64,000 bases of DNA, taken from assembly GCF_000744935.1 (NCBI RefSeq), contig NZ_JQMW01000011.1:1364001-1428000 (forward strand), written 5' to 3'. This DNA is from Clostridium sp. KNHs214 (GTDB lineage Bacteria > Bacillota > Clostridia > Clostridiales > Clostridiaceae). Position numbers and translations under genes: made by a program. Below, piece by piece: positions 19,204-28,168 of this stretch. The notes under the pieces are model-generated. The model saw only the letters and a program-made list of their open reading frames with translations, was not told the DNA's origin and ran no database searches. The number at the start of each line of letters is the position of its first letter. Position 1 is the stretch's first letter.

Positions 19204-20193
19204 ATGAAGGAAGAAATTCTTCATCTTTTAAAAAACTCAGGGCAGGAATTTCTCTCTGGAGAAGATATAAGCAGGAAATTTGGAGTAACTCGTGCAGCAG
19301 TTTGGAAGTACATAAACAGTTTAAAAGAAGAAGGATATAAAATAGAGTCTGTGTCTAGAAAAGGATATAGAATAATAGAGTCTCCAGATAGTCTCACGAG
19401 AGAGGAAATAGATGAATACTTACATACAAAATATATGGGAAGAAATATAGTACATTTTGAGACTATAGATTCTACAAATACAAAAGCTAAGGAGTTAGCA
19501 GTAGAGGGGCAGCCAGAGGGGACTGTTATCATATCCGAAGAGCAAACCCAAGGTAAAGGTAGACTAGGTAGAAATTGGATCTCACCTAAGAATAAGGGTA
19601 TATGGATGTCCATAATTTTAAGACCAGATATAGATCCAATTAAAGTTTGTATGGTTACTCAAGTAGCAGCGGCAGCAGCAGTTAAGGCCATAGAGGAAAT
19701 GGGAATAGAAGGTTATATAAAATGGCCTAATGACATAGTTGTAGAAGGTAAAAAGGTTTGTGGAATTTTGACAGAAATGAGCGGAGAACTGGACAAGATA
19801 AACTATGTAACATTAGGCATGGGTATAAATGTGAATCTAGAAGAAAAGGATTTCCCAAAGGAGCTTAGAGACATAGCTACTTCTTTAAAGATAGAAAAAA
19901 GTAAGAGTATTAATAGAAAAGCCCTAGTAGGGAAAATACTCAATAATTTTGAAAATCTTTATGAAAGCTTTGTAAAAGAGGGAGATATAGAGAAGTTTTT
20001 AGCTATATGTAGGGAAAAGTCTATATTATTAGGGAAAGAAATTCAGATTATAGGAAGAAATGAAGTGAGAAAAGCTAAAGCAATAACCATAGATGAAGAA
20101 GGTAGATTAGTTGTAAGTCATGAAGATGAAAAAGAAGAAAAAATTATTTCAGGGGAAGTATCTATTAGAGGAATATATGGGTATGTGGACTAA
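19204..20193 (+). CDS. birA: Biotin--protein ligase / biotin operon repressor
   Basis: A 329-residue bifunctional BirA. The N-terminus is a helix-turn-helix (SGEDISRKFGVTRAAVWKYI). The ligase domain has GKGRLGRNW (biotinyl-AMP loop), KWPNDIVVEGKKVCGILTE and a C-terminal SH3-like domain ending in VSIRGIYGYVD. It activates biotin and attaches it to carboxylases, and with its HTH can repress biotin genes. AAGGAAGGTG precedes the ATG. The stop codon lies inside the terminator stem. Confidence 0.96.
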   Translation: MKEEILHLLKNSGQEFLSGEDISRKFGVTRAAVWKYINSLKEEGYKIESVSRKGYRIIESPDSLTREEIDEYLHTKYMGRNIVHFETIDSTNTKAKELAVEGQPEGTVIISEEQTQGKGRLGRNWISPKNKGIWMSIILRPDIDPIKVCMVTQVAAAAAVKAIEEMGIEGYIKWPNDIVVEGKKVCGILTEMSGELDKINYVTLGMGINVNLEEKDFPKELRDIATSLKIEKSKSINRKALVGKILNNFENLYESFVKEGDIEKFLAICREKSILLGKEIQIIGRNEVRKAKAITIDEEGRLVVSHEDEKEEKIISGEVSIRGIYGYVD

Positions 20194-20219
20194 ATTTAGT
20201 CTACAGCCCATATTTTTTT
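20175..20219 (+). terminator. Rho-independent terminator overlapping the birA stop
   Basis: ATATGGG-ATGTGGACTAA pairs with TTTAGTCTACA-CCCATAT, with one small bulge, and runs into seven T. The stem begins inside the birA coding sequence. Confidence 0.88.
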
Positions 20220-20284
20220 GTTTAAAATACGATAAATTATGGTAATATTAATGTGAAACGTAATTTAGAAATAATTAATAATTT

Positions 20285-20450
20285 GATTAACCCACAATAA
20301 GTATTACACTGCTTGAATTATGAAATTTCTCTGGAATGACTTGCATAAGAAGCGAAGGAACTATTTAAATTTATTGTTCCGAGCTCTTATGCAAGTCATG
20401 GAGGAGAAATTTCATAATTCCATTACATTCTACCTTATTGTGGGTTAATC
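20285..20450 (-). mobile_element. 166-bp palindromic element, copy 1 (inverted)
   Basis: Ends GATTAACCCACAATAA / TTATTGTGGGTTAATC are perfect inverted repeats. Inner arms (GAATTATGAAATTTCTC, ATGACTTGCATAAGA) also pair, with a loop containing GAGCTCGGAACAATAAATTT. Copies of the same length are at 26120-26285 and 43887-44052, in the other orientation. It has no coding capacity, so it is MITE-like. Confidence 0.85.
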
Positions 20451-20592
20451 ATAATTTAACTTATTCATATATAAAAGTATAATTATTTTTTTATCTAGTT
20501 ATAAAGATGGTAAGTACATATGAAATAAATATCTTGAAAGTTACGTACGAAGGTTAAGTTAATAATATTATAAATAAAGTGGTGATAGGGAC

Positions 20593-21294
20593 ATGAATGA
20601 TGATATAAGTATATTGGTTGTGGAAGATGACGTGGATATAAATAATCTTTTGTGTAAAATACTTACTAAGGAAGGGTACAAGGTAACAGGCGCTTATTCA
20701 GGTTCAGAGGGAAGAATGTGTCTTGAAAGGTATGATTTTCAACTGGTATTGCTAGATTTGATGTTACCAGGTGTCAGTGGTGAGGAACTTATTTCGTACA
20801 TAAGAAGAGTTAAGACGATGCCTATTATAGTTATATCTGCAAAGCTTCAGCAGGATACTAAAATAGAAGTATTAAAACTTGGTGCAGATGATTTTGTATC
20901 AAAACCTTTTGATATTAATGAAGTGGTGGCAAGAGTTGAAGCTCAGTTAAGACGGTACATGATATTTTCTAACAATATTGAAAAGAAAAATATAGTAGCT
21001 TATAAAGACTTAATTTTGGACAAAGAGAAAATAAAAGTTACGCTTAAGGGCAAGGCCATATCCCTTACTTCAAGGGAATTTTCCATACTAGAGCTTCTTA
21101 TGACTTATCCTAATAAGGTATTTACAAAAGCCAATTTGTTCCAGCATGTTTGGAATGACGAATTTATAGGTGATGATAATACAGTTAATGTTCATATAAG
21201 CAACATTCGATCCAAAATATATAAAATTGATAAGAATACAGAATATATTCATACTGTATGGGGTATTGGTTTTAAGATGAGTGATAAAACTTAA
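20593..21294 (+). CDS. OmpR-family response regulator
   Basis: A 233-residue two-component regulator. Receiver domain: acidic pocket EDD at residues 11-13, phosphoacceptor Asp55 in LLDLMLPG, Lys104 in VSKPFD. C-terminal winged helix from about residue 135, ending HTVWGIGFKM. It heads a compact operon with an ABC ATPase, its permease and a histidine kinase, an arrangement used for sensing and expelling cell-wall-active peptides (Bce/Cpr/LanFEG type). It probably activates its own operon. Confidence 0.93.
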   Translation: MNDDISILVVEDDVDINNLLCKILTKEGYKVTGAYSGSEGRMCLERYDFQLVLLDLMLPGVSGEELISYIRRVKTMPIIVISAKLQQDTKIEVLKLGADDFVSKPFDINEVVARVEAQLRRYMIFSNNIEKKNIVAYKDLILDKEKIKVTLKGKAISLTSREFSILELLMTYPNKVFTKANLFQHVWNDEFIGDDNTVNVHISNIRSKIYKIDKNTEYIHTVWGIGFKMSDKT

Positions 21295-21376
21295 GACTTT
21301 CTTAAGACTTTCTTTAAGCTATCTTGTAAATTATGTTTTAATATGTAGCTATAAAGAAAAGGAGGTTGAAATATTT

Positions 21377-22297
21377 ATGGAAACAGTTATTAAAACTAAT
21401 AAACTTACAAAAAGATACCACAAATATATTGCTGTAAATAGTGTAAATATAGATGTAAAACAGGGAGATATTTATGGCCTTATTGGTAAGAATGGAGCGG
21501 GTAAAACCACTTTGCTTAAAATGATAAGTGGAACGGCAATAAAATCTGATGGGCATATGGAATTATTTGGTGAAACTTCTGAAAATGGATTAAATAAAGC
21601 TAGAACGAGGACTGGATGCATAATAGAAACACCAAGTTTCTTTCCATATTTATCAGCAAAGAAAAACTTAGAGTATTACAGAATTCAAAGGGGAATTGCA
21701 GAAAAAGAATGTGTAGATGAAGCTCTTAAAATTGTAGGACTTCATGATGTAGGAAATAAGAAATTTAAGAAATTTTCCCTTGGTATGAAACAGAGGCTAG
21801 GTTTAGCTCTTAGTATAATGGCGAGCCCAGATTTGCTTATTCTAGATGAACCTATAAATGGACTTGACCCTATGGGTATTGTAGAATTTAGAGAAATTTT
21901 ATTAAAACTTAACAGGGAAAAAAATACTACCATAATAATATCTAGCCACATATTGGAAGAACTTTCTCAGCTTGCTACGGTTTATGGTTTCATACATAAT
22001 GGACAGCTTATAGAGCAAATAGGAGCAGAGGAATTAAAAGAAAAATGCAGGCAATGTGTATCAATTAGAGTTAAAAATAAAGAAATGGCTACTGTTGTAA
22101 TTGAAAATAATTTAAAATGCAATGATTACGAGGTTTTAAATGAAAATGAAATAAGGCTGTACAAATATATAAATGAACCTGAAATAGTAGTACAGGCTCT
22201 TGTAAAGAATGGAGTAATGGTATCCTCTTGTAGTGTAGTTGGTGATAAATTAGAGAACTATTTTATAAATTTAATTGGAGGTGGATATCATGCTTAA
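21377..22297 (+). CDS. ABC transporter ATP-binding protein (BcrA/LanF type)
   Basis: A 306-residue ATPase: Walker A GKNGAGKTT, signature LGMKQRLGLA, Walker B LLILDEP, H-loop ISSHILEE. It has a C-terminal extension of ~90 residues beyond the ATPase core, as in bacitracin- and lantibiotic-type exporters. The ATG at 21377 follows AAAGGAGGTTGA; the 32 upstream codons are not used. It overlaps the permease gene by eight bases. It powers the partner membrane protein, probably in defence against antimicrobial peptides; this role is inferred from operon type. Confidence 0.93.
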   Translation: METVIKTNKLTKRYHKYIAVNSVNIDVKQGDIYGLIGKNGAGKTTLLKMISGTAIKSDGHMELFGETSENGLNKARTRTGCIIETPSFFPYLSAKKNLEYYRIQRGIAEKECVDEALKIVGLHDVGNKKFKKFSLGMKQRLGLALSIMASPDLLILDEPINGLDPMGIVEFREILLKLNREKNTTIIISSHILEELSQLATVYGFIHNGQLIEQIGAEELKEKCRQCVSIRVKNKEMATVVIENNLKCNDYEVLNENEIRLYKYINEPEIVVQALVKNGVMVSSCSVVGDKLENYFINLIGGGYHA

Positions 22298-23042
22298 TTA
22301 TATAAAAGCAGAGCTTTATAGAAATTTTAATAGATTGTATTTTTGGGTGTATACAGGAGGAGTGGCTATTATAGCACTGGCATTAAATATAATTATGGGA
22401 GTAAAGGAGGGCTATAATTTTATTAATTTTACTGAATTATTGAGTATAGTTCCTCATTTATTTAGTTTACCAGTGTTTTTAGCAGTAGGGATTATTGACA
22501 TAGTCATATCAGAAGAAAATAAAAATAATACTTTGAAAAATATTGTATGTTTTGGTGTTTCAAGAAATAAAGTGGTTTTATCAAAAATTATAGTATCAAT
22601 AATACTTTGTTTTTTATCATGGAGTATTATATTGATTACATTTTTAGGAAGTGGACTAGCTTTATTTGGAGTTGGAGCAAATTTTTCCATAAGTCTTTTA
22701 GGAGAGGTTATAAAAAAATTATTTATAGCCATGCCTCTTTGGATTGGGGTCATAACAATAGGAAACTTTATGGGGTTAACATGTAAAAGTAGCAATATGC
22801 TAGGCTTTTCATATGCCATGATATTTTTATTTTTAAAAAGGATAATTTCTATACTTTCACAAGTAGTTTGGGATAAATTTAAATATGTCTATGATTTTCT
22901 TATTACAATTCAATTAAATAACTTTGCTAAACCTAGCCTTACTAGTGAAGATATACGTTGGGCAATTTTAGTAGGTATAGGTTATACATTAGTTTTTACC
23001 GCTTTAAGTTTAGTATATTTAAAAAATAAAGAAATTAGTTAA
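22290..23042 (+). CDS. ABC transporter permease (LanE/BcrB type)
   Basis: A 250-residue membrane protein with six hydrophobic segments (roughly residues 18-36, 52-72, 95-120, 140-165, 172-195 and 222-242). The pattern of an acidic stretch after segment 2 (EENKNNTLKNIV) is common in ABC-2 type permeases. The start ATG at 22290 follows GGAGGTGG and overlaps the ATPase stop (ATGCTTAA), so the two are translationally coupled. Only one permease is present, against two or three in CprABC or NisFEG systems. Confidence 0.88.
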   Translation: MLNYIKAELYRNFNRLYFWVYTGGVAIIALALNIIMGVKEGYNFINFTELLSIVPHLFSLPVFLAVGIIDIVISEENKNNTLKNIVCFGVSRNKVVLSKIIVSIILCFLSWSIILITFLGSGLALFGVGANFSISLLGEVIKKLFIAMPLWIGVITIGNFMGLTCKSSNMLGFSYAMIFLFLKRIISILSQVVWDKFKYVYDFLITIQLNNFAKPSLTSEDIRWAILVGIGYTLVFTALSLVYLKNKEIS

Positions 23043-23061
23043 AAAGGATGGGTGACAAAAC

Positions 23062-23967
23062 ATGCAGTGGATTATTACAATTTTTCTTATGGTACTGGTG
23101 ATAATTTTTGCCACCCTTTATACTTTATTTTGTAAAGAGATTAAAAATATAAATGAACAACTGCACATGATAAATAATTCTAATACTAATTCAAAGATAA
23201 AATTATCTTGGTGCAATAAGCATTTAAAGAGTTTGGTTTTGCAAATAAATAAAAATTTAGAGGAAAAACAAAAGGTTAAAGTAGAATATAAAAGAATGGA
23301 TTTAGAGCTTAGGCAGGCAATAGCAAATATCTCTCATGATTTACGGACTCCCCTTACATCCATAATGGGATATATGCAGCTTATGGAGGATGAACATATA
23401 TCTGATTGTGAAAGGAAACAATATATAGATGTGATAAAAAATAGAACAAAATCTTTACAGACTTTGATATCAGAATTCTATGATTTATCAAGGCTTCAAT
23501 CTGATGAGTATGTACTTGAGCTTAAGGCACTGAACTTATGTAACATAATGTGTGATACCATGGCAGCTTTCTATTATGACTTTGTAAATAAAGGTATAGA
23601 GCCTAAGGTTCAAGTAGATGAAAAGGCAAAATTAATTATTGCTGATGAAAACGCAGTAAGAAGAATAATTTCTAATTTAATTCAGAATGCATTGAAATAT
23701 GCAAAGGAGTTTGTACACATATCGTTAAAGCAAGAGAAAGAAGTTATAGTTACAACTATTACTAATGATGCTTTATACTTAAGCGAAGAAGATGCAAGTC
23801 ATTTATTTGAAAGATTTTTTACTGAAGATCGAACTAGAAGCGGAAAAAGTACAGGCCTTGGACTTGCCATAACAAAGTCATTGGTTGAGAAAATGGGTAA
23901 TAGTATTTCTTCAGAGCTTAAAGAAAATAAATTTAGTATAACAATAAAGTGGAAAAACATAAATTAA
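23062..23967 (+). CDS. Sensor histidine kinase
   Basis: A 301-residue kinase with one N-terminal membrane helix (residues 3-23) and almost no extracellular part, so sensing probably depends on the ABC transporter, as in Bce-type modules. H-box ISHDLRTPLT near residue 93, N-box ISNLIQNALKYA, G-box STGLGLAI. AAGGATGGGTG precedes the start. It is the last gene of the regulator-ATPase-permease-kinase operon and the expected partner of the regulator at 20593. Confidence 0.93.
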   Translation: MQWIITIFLMVLVIIFATLYTLFCKEIKNINEQLHMINNSNTNSKIKLSWCNKHLKSLVLQINKNLEEKQKVKVEYKRMDLELRQAIANISHDLRTPLTSIMGYMQLMEDEHISDCERKQYIDVIKNRTKSLQTLISEFYDLSRLQSDEYVLELKALNLCNIMCDTMAAFYYDFVNKGIEPKVQVDEKAKLIIADENAVRRIISNLIQNALKYAKEFVHISLKQEKEVIVTTITNDALYLSEEDASHLFERFFTEDRTRSGKSTGLGLAITKSLVEKMGNSISSELKENKFSITIKWKNIN

Positions 23968-23981
23968 TTACTAATATGAAG

Positions 23982-24146
23982 TTAATCTTGTAATCTGTAA
24001 CCAATTTTAAATATAGTTCTAATGTTATCTTTTAAATTTAACTTATCTCTAAGTCTTTGAATATGGATATCTACGGTTCTTGTTTCGCCACCATAGTCAA
24101 ATCCTCATACTTTTTCTAGGAGCTGATCTCTGGTAAGGGCAATATT
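23982..24146 (-). pseudogene. Response-regulator C-terminal relic (VanR-like)
   Basis: Reading the minus strand gives LTRDQLLEKV, a TGA where family members have Trp, then GFDYGGETRTVDIHIQRLRDKL and IRTIFKIGYRLQD before TAA at 23982. This is the winged-helix end of an OmpR-family regulator. A stop lies directly upstream of the fragment, and the receiver domain is absent. It directly follows the D,D-carboxypeptidase gene on the same strand, so a VanRS-like regulator may once have been part of this locus. Confidence 0.75.
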
Positions 24147-24152
24147 TTACAC

Positions 24153-24786
24153 CTATTTTTCACTGGGAATCAAATATTCCTCTAAAGTAATGTCTGATTC
24201 CATAATTTCCTTAGAGGCAGGTAAACCCACGTACCTTATGTGCCAAGGTTCAAAATAATATCCAGTAATGTTTTCCTTTCCTTCAGGATATCGAATTACG
24301 AAACCATATTTATAACAATTTTCTTTAAGCCAGGCATAAGCTTTTGTTTTAGTGAAGCCTTCATCTAATGAGGAATATTCAGTTGAGAGTACATCCATAG
24401 CTAAACCAGATTGATGCTCGCTGGCTCCAGGTTTAGCGACATATTTATCACGGTCTTTATTGGTTGAACAACGGGTATTTTTTTTATCTTTATAAAGTCT
24501 ATCTTGATACTCATAAGTTCTGTAGCCCGATACGGCGAGTAATTTTATATTATCCCTTGAAGCAGAAAGAAATAACTCCTCTAGAGATATTGCAGCTTCT
24601 GCATCTAATTTTTTTACATTAGGATCTGCATAAGATATAAATTTTACCTTTGGGGTTACAAGATTTTCGGGAATATATGATTTACTTAATTTATTATTGT
24701 CATTTACTAAAAGAATATTTATTTTTTTATTTATTTGATTACTGCTAACATCTTTTGTGTTATTGGTATGATGAACCGTTGCATAA
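24153..24786 (-). CDS. D-alanyl-D-alanine carboxypeptidase, VanY type (3' exon)
   Basis: The catalytic domain of a zinc D,D-carboxypeptidase: VSGYRTYEYQ, PGASEHQSGLAMDV (SxHxxGxAxD, zinc His and Asp) and EPWHIRYVG (catalytic Glu/His motif). It trims terminal D-Ala from peptidoglycan stem peptides outside the membrane. The frame can be extended to 24857, but those extra codons (MNRKCYLV...) come from the inserted element and give no signal peptide. The expected membrane anchor is encoded separately at 25653-25796. If the intervening RNA is not removed precisely, the enzyme would have no export signal. Boundaries of the exon are approximate. Confidence 0.8.
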
Positions 24787-25654
24787 AACTTATAAAAAGT
24801 TATAAATATATAAATTTTATTTGCGTTATTTGTTACCAAATAACATTTCCTGTTCATAGAGTTCTATTTTGAATAATTAATTATTCTACTCTAGTTTGTG
24901 TAACTCTCCTAGGACTTGAATTCCCCCACAACGCAGGGTACACATTAGCATTATCTTTTAGGTGATATTATGCTAATTCTCACCTTCCTTTATAGTATTA
25001 GTATTCCCTATATTATTAGGTTTATACGCCAATAATATAAAGTGGTAAGTTTTTTAATTGGCAATGTATTAAAATTAGTCATTGCATTATATATTTATAA
25101 CTTCTTACAAGTTTTACGCATATTCACCTAATATCGCTAATACTAAGCAGTTCTCAAAGTCTTGTAAAACTCATGAACTTCTCATACTTTCATATAAGCG
25201 TAGACTATATCATCACCTTAATTAAATTAAAAATTATCAACTGTCAATTTTCAATTCTTAATTCTCAATTAATCTAAGGTGTCCTCCACTTCCACTACCA
25301 ATAGCTTGTAGTGTACTCCCATCACAGGATAGTCGTTGAAGTTTCCCCTTTTCGAGGCTTACCTGCTGATTGCCCATTATCGCAACCTAACGGTTTTTAA
25401 CCATAAGATTGGTGCACTTAGGATTTAACCTTATGCCATCTAACTAATTTTTTCTGCTTTCGCAACTATCACGCTTAGGCCTTTTTCATCCTTGCGTTGT
25501 AGTTTAGTTAGCTTTAGGGGTTTCCAGCAATTCAAAGGATTTTGGATGTATATAATACATCACTCCATGCTCTTTACGAACATGGGAGGCTGTCAACAAT
25601 TTTCTAAGTTAAAAGTTATAAAACTCCTCAGTGAATTATAACTTTTTATAACTT
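24787..25654 (-). ncRNA. Group I intron / IStron relic splitting the carboxypeptidase gene
   Basis: On the minus strand the group I core is readable: Q-like segment CAATCAGCAGGTAAGCC (25356-25372 region), R segment TTCAACGACTATCC (25327-25340), S segment AAGGTGATGATATAGTCTA (25199-25219), preceded by a strong hairpin, CTCCCATG...CATGGAG, near 25562-25592. The far end holds GTGGGGGAATTCAAGTCC and CTAGGAGAG, resembling IStron/IS605 right ends, but no transposase frame remains. The 868-bp unit is bounded by 19-bp inverted repeats, AACTTATAAAAAGTTATAA (24787-24805) and its complement (25636-25654), with one mismatch. The repeats could include the P1/IGS pairing. Exact splice sites are not certain. 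Confidence 0.78.
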
Positions 25655-25796
25655 ATTTGTAACTGTTAGTTACCTCTATTTTATCGTTAGTTTTTTCTAT
25701 ATTTAAATTATTTTTTTTATACTTTAATGTCATAAACAAATTTATTGAACATATTATGGTTAAAGCTAAAATCAAAGAATATAATAATTTTTTCAT
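25653..25796 (-). CDS. D,D-carboxypeptidase 5' exon (signal-anchor peptide)
   Basis: A 47-codon frame with an excellent ribosome site (AAGGGGAG) encodes MKKLLYSLILALTIICS followed by hydrophobic and then polar residues (LNIEKTNDKIEVTNSYK), then TAA within the inverted repeat of the element. This is a typical N-terminal membrane anchor plus linker of a VanY-type enzyme and stands in the right place and on the right strand for the catalytic part at 24153-24786. The stop codon lies at the element boundary, so it would vanish if splicing starts there. If splicing starts further in, only this short peptide is made. Confidence 0.7.
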   Translation of the reverse strand: MKKLLYSLILALTIICSINLFMTLKYKKNNLNIEKTNDKIEVTNSYK

Positions 25797-25896
25797 AGTT
25801 TTCTCCCCTTATCATATTATCAATTTGTAAATTCTAATTTTTAATCCACAAAAAGATTAGTAGTATGTAATCAAGTAAATAAGTACCTGATTTCAA

Positions 25897-25910
25897 ATAC
25901 GTATACGTAT
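25897..25910. promoter_or_regulatory. Perfect 14-bp palindrome upstream of the carboxypeptidase gene
   Basis: ATACGTATACGTAT is self-complementary and lies 100 bp before the start at 25796, where an operator could be. The binder is unknown. The rest of 25811-26119 is AT-rich with no gene seen. Confidence 0.4.
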
Positions 25911-26119
25911 ATGTAAAGTATATCCTTTTATGCGTTAATTTATAAGTAGGCTAATTTTTATAATAGTTTTAAATACTAAACACATACTTTAAACCTATTA
26001 TACTAAAAAACTACAGTTTAAATCCACAGGAGCTTTTATTAAGTGGTAGTTATAATTTTTACATTAATTAATTGATGACATAATAATTATTGTCTATAAT
26101 TTATTTAAAGTATATCTAT

Positions 26120-26285
26120 GATTAACCCGCAATAAGGTACAATACAGTGGAATTATGAAATTTCTCCTCCATGACTTGCATAAGAGCTCGGAACAATAAA
26201 TTTAAATAGTTTCTTTACTTCTCATGAAAGTCATTTCGGAGAAATTTCATAATTCAGGTAATATAATGATTTTTGTGAGATAATC
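26120..26285 (+). mobile_element. 166-bp palindromic element, copy 2
   Basis: The left end GATTAACCCGCAATAAGG and the central block GAGCTCGGAACAATAAATTT match copies at 20285-20450 (inverted) and 43887-44052. The right terminal repeat is more diverged here (TTTTTGTGAGATAATC), so this copy looks older. Confidence 0.83.
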
Positions 26286-26327
26286 ATACCTATATATTAA
26301 TAAAATGAAGAATAGAGGGAGAGTTAA

Positions 26328-26774
26328 ATGGAGTGGAATATAAAAAGATTTAACCAATTAAGTATAGAAGAAATATATGAGATATTACAAATAAGAAATG
26401 AAGTTTTTGTTGTAGAACAAAAATGTGCTTATCAGGATTGTGATGGTAAAGATAAACATTCATATCATTTGTTCTATAGCCATAAGGGTAAAATTGTATC
26501 TTATTTAAGGATTTTAGAGAAAGGAATATCCTATAAGGAAATTTCTATAGGAAGGGTTTTAACTAAAAAAGAGTACCGGAATAAAGGTTTAATAAGGAAA
26601 GGCATGCTAAAAGCAATAAATTTTATAGAAGAAAATTTAGGAGAGAATTCAATTAGAATTTCAGCTCAGGAATACCTAAAGGAATTTTATAAAAGTTTAG
26701 GTTTTAAAGAAGTTTCTGAGGTTTATTTAGAGGATAATATTCCACATGTAGAGATGTTATACAGTTCTAATTAA
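26328..26774 (+). CDS. GNAT acetyltransferase, ElaA-like
   Basis: A 148-residue single-domain N-acetyltransferase of the GNAT fold. IRNEVFVVEQKCAYQDCDGKD at the N-terminus is characteristic of the ElaA subgroup. SIGRVLTKKEYRNKGLIRKGM matches motif A (acetyl-CoA pyrophosphate loop, R/QxxGxG/A-like). FYKSLGFKEVSE is the usual C-terminal GNAT strand. The substrate is unknown. GGGAGAG precedes the ATG. It is monocistronic. Confidence 0.88.
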   Translation: MEWNIKRFNQLSIEEIYEILQIRNEVFVVEQKCAYQDCDGKDKHSYHLFYSHKGKIVSYLRILEKGISYKEISIGRVLTKKEYRNKGLIRKGMLKAINFIEENLGENSIRISAQEYLKEFYKSLGFKEVSEVYLEDNIPHVEMLYSSN

Positions 26775-26888
26775 TATAGAAAAACGTGTTCAATGTATTA
26801 TTTTGACATAAGTTCAGATATATGCTAATATACTAGTGGATAAAAATTCTTAGGTTGGCATATATTGAATTTATTGGAGGCGTTTTTT

Positions 26889-28001
26889 TTGTATGAGTCA
26901 GGAAAAAGTAAAAGGTTAAAAGAAATAGATGTTTTAAGGGTTATTGCATTTATTTTTGTAGTAGAACAACATTCTATGGGCGGGTATTCCAATATAAAAG
27001 GGATTAGTTATTCTTATTTTAAAATATTTAAATTTGTCTACACTATGGCTAAACCTGCAGCGGCAGCTTTTTTTTGCATTAGTGCAATAACACTTTTAAA
27101 ATCCTATTCTGAAAAATTTGATTGTAAAATATATTATACAAAGAGAATTAAAAAAATAATTTTACCATATATGATCTGGTCTATAATATTTATATTTAGG
27201 TATGGAAAGTACGAAGGTTTTACTAACTTATTTGGACAAATATTATCAGGTAATGCATACTATCACTTATGGTATATGGGAATGATAATGCGAATATATT
27301 TATATTTGCCTATTATTTTATTTATTGCAAATAACATACATAATAAAAAAATGGGATTAAGGGTACTAACTTTTTTAACATTAATTATAGGATATTACTA
27401 TATTTCTAAATATCAAAATGTAATTTCTAATAAATGTATACAAACTATATTTACAAATCCTACAAAGGTTCAGCGTAAATTTATAAATGTATCTCCTTTA
27501 TTTTGGTATTTATACTTTGTAATTGGTATATATATAGGATTGAATTATGAAAGCTTTAAGAAAAATATTTCAAAAATTAAAATTCCAGTTACCCTTATAT
27601 ATATAAGTTTACTTATATATGCTTATTTAAACGAGATTAAAATAATTAAATATAATAGGTGCCTAGGTTTGCTTTATTTTGTTTTCTCAATTTTGTTTTG
27701 GTATGTAATATCACTATATTTATCAAATAAAGTTAGGATTTATAGTTTATTTAATTTTATTGGTAGGTACTCATTTGCTGGTTATATAATTCATGTGCCT
27801 GTAATACAACGTATTGCTTCAATTTTAATGGGAACTTTTCATTTAACGAATTGGTTAGTTATAGGACTATTGACTTGGGTTAGTACATCATTAGTAGCAC
27901 CTTTATTAGTTAAGCTTATTAGTTATATTCCTTATTCTGAACTTATAACTGGTATAAAAAGTGTAAGCAAGAAAAATAAAAATGTAGATGTGTCTATATA
28001 A
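26889..28001 (+). CDS. Acyltransferase-3 family membrane protein
   Basis: A 370-residue multi-pass protein with ~10 membrane segments. The N-terminal KEIDVLRVIAFIFVVEQHS and the later MAKPAAAAFFCISAITLLKSY match the Acyl_transf_3 pattern, in which a conserved Arg and His in the first helix take part in acyl transfer. Such enzymes O-acetylate surface polysaccharides or peptidoglycan. I chose TTG at 26889, eight bases after TTGGAGG; a TTG at 26865 is also in frame. The C-terminal end overlaps a terminator. Confidence 0.85.
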   Translation: MYESGKSKRLKEIDVLRVIAFIFVVEQHSMGGYSNIKGISYSYFKIFKFVYTMAKPAAAAFFCISAITLLKSYSEKFDCKIYYTKRIKKIILPYMIWSIIFIFRYGKYEGFTNLFGQILSGNAYYHLWYMGMIMRIYLYLPIILFIANNIHNKKMGLRVLTFLTLIIGYYYISKYQNVISNKCIQTIFTNPTKVQRKFINVSPLFWYLYFVIGIYIGLNYESFKKNISKIKIPVTLIYISLLIYAYLNEIKIIKYNRCLGLLYFVFSILFWYVISLYLSNKVRIYSLFNFIGRYSFAGYIIHVPVIQRIASILMGTFHLTNWLVIGLLTWVSTSLVAPLLVKLISYIPYSELITGIKSVSKKNKNVDVSI

Positions 28002-28019
28002 GATACATCTACATTTTTA
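27979..28019 (+). terminator. Rho-independent terminator overlapping the acyltransferase stop
   Basis: AAAAATGTAGATGTGTC pairs with GATACATCTACATTTTT around the stop codon region. It can serve both strands because both arms are A/T tailed. Confidence 0.85.
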
Positions 28020-28110
28020 TTTTCAGTGTATAGGATTCCATAAATGAAGATTCAACCCCAATATTAAATTTTACATTCTAAATCTAAAATTAAAAACTAT
28101 ACTTGTATTT

Positions 28111-28168
28111 ACTTTATTTATTTGAATGTGCCTAATGTAGAGCTTGAAATTTATGTGCTAAAGTTGAA
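28111..28168. repeat. MITE-like right terminus fused to a ~29-bp repeat
   Basis: TTTATTTGAATGTGCCT (ending at 28132) is the right end of the 157-bp element. It is followed by AGAGCTTGAAATTTATGTG-TAAAGTTGA, which recurs at 54931-54960 beside the left terminus of the same element. The segment encodes the last residues (AHKFQALH) of the minus-strand gene at 28132. Confidence 0.65.

Noticed and set aside
24787-24857. N-terminal extension of the carboxypeptidase (MNRKCYLV...)
   Set aside because: These codons fall within the inserted intron unit and do not form a signal peptide; a proper anchor exon exists upstream.
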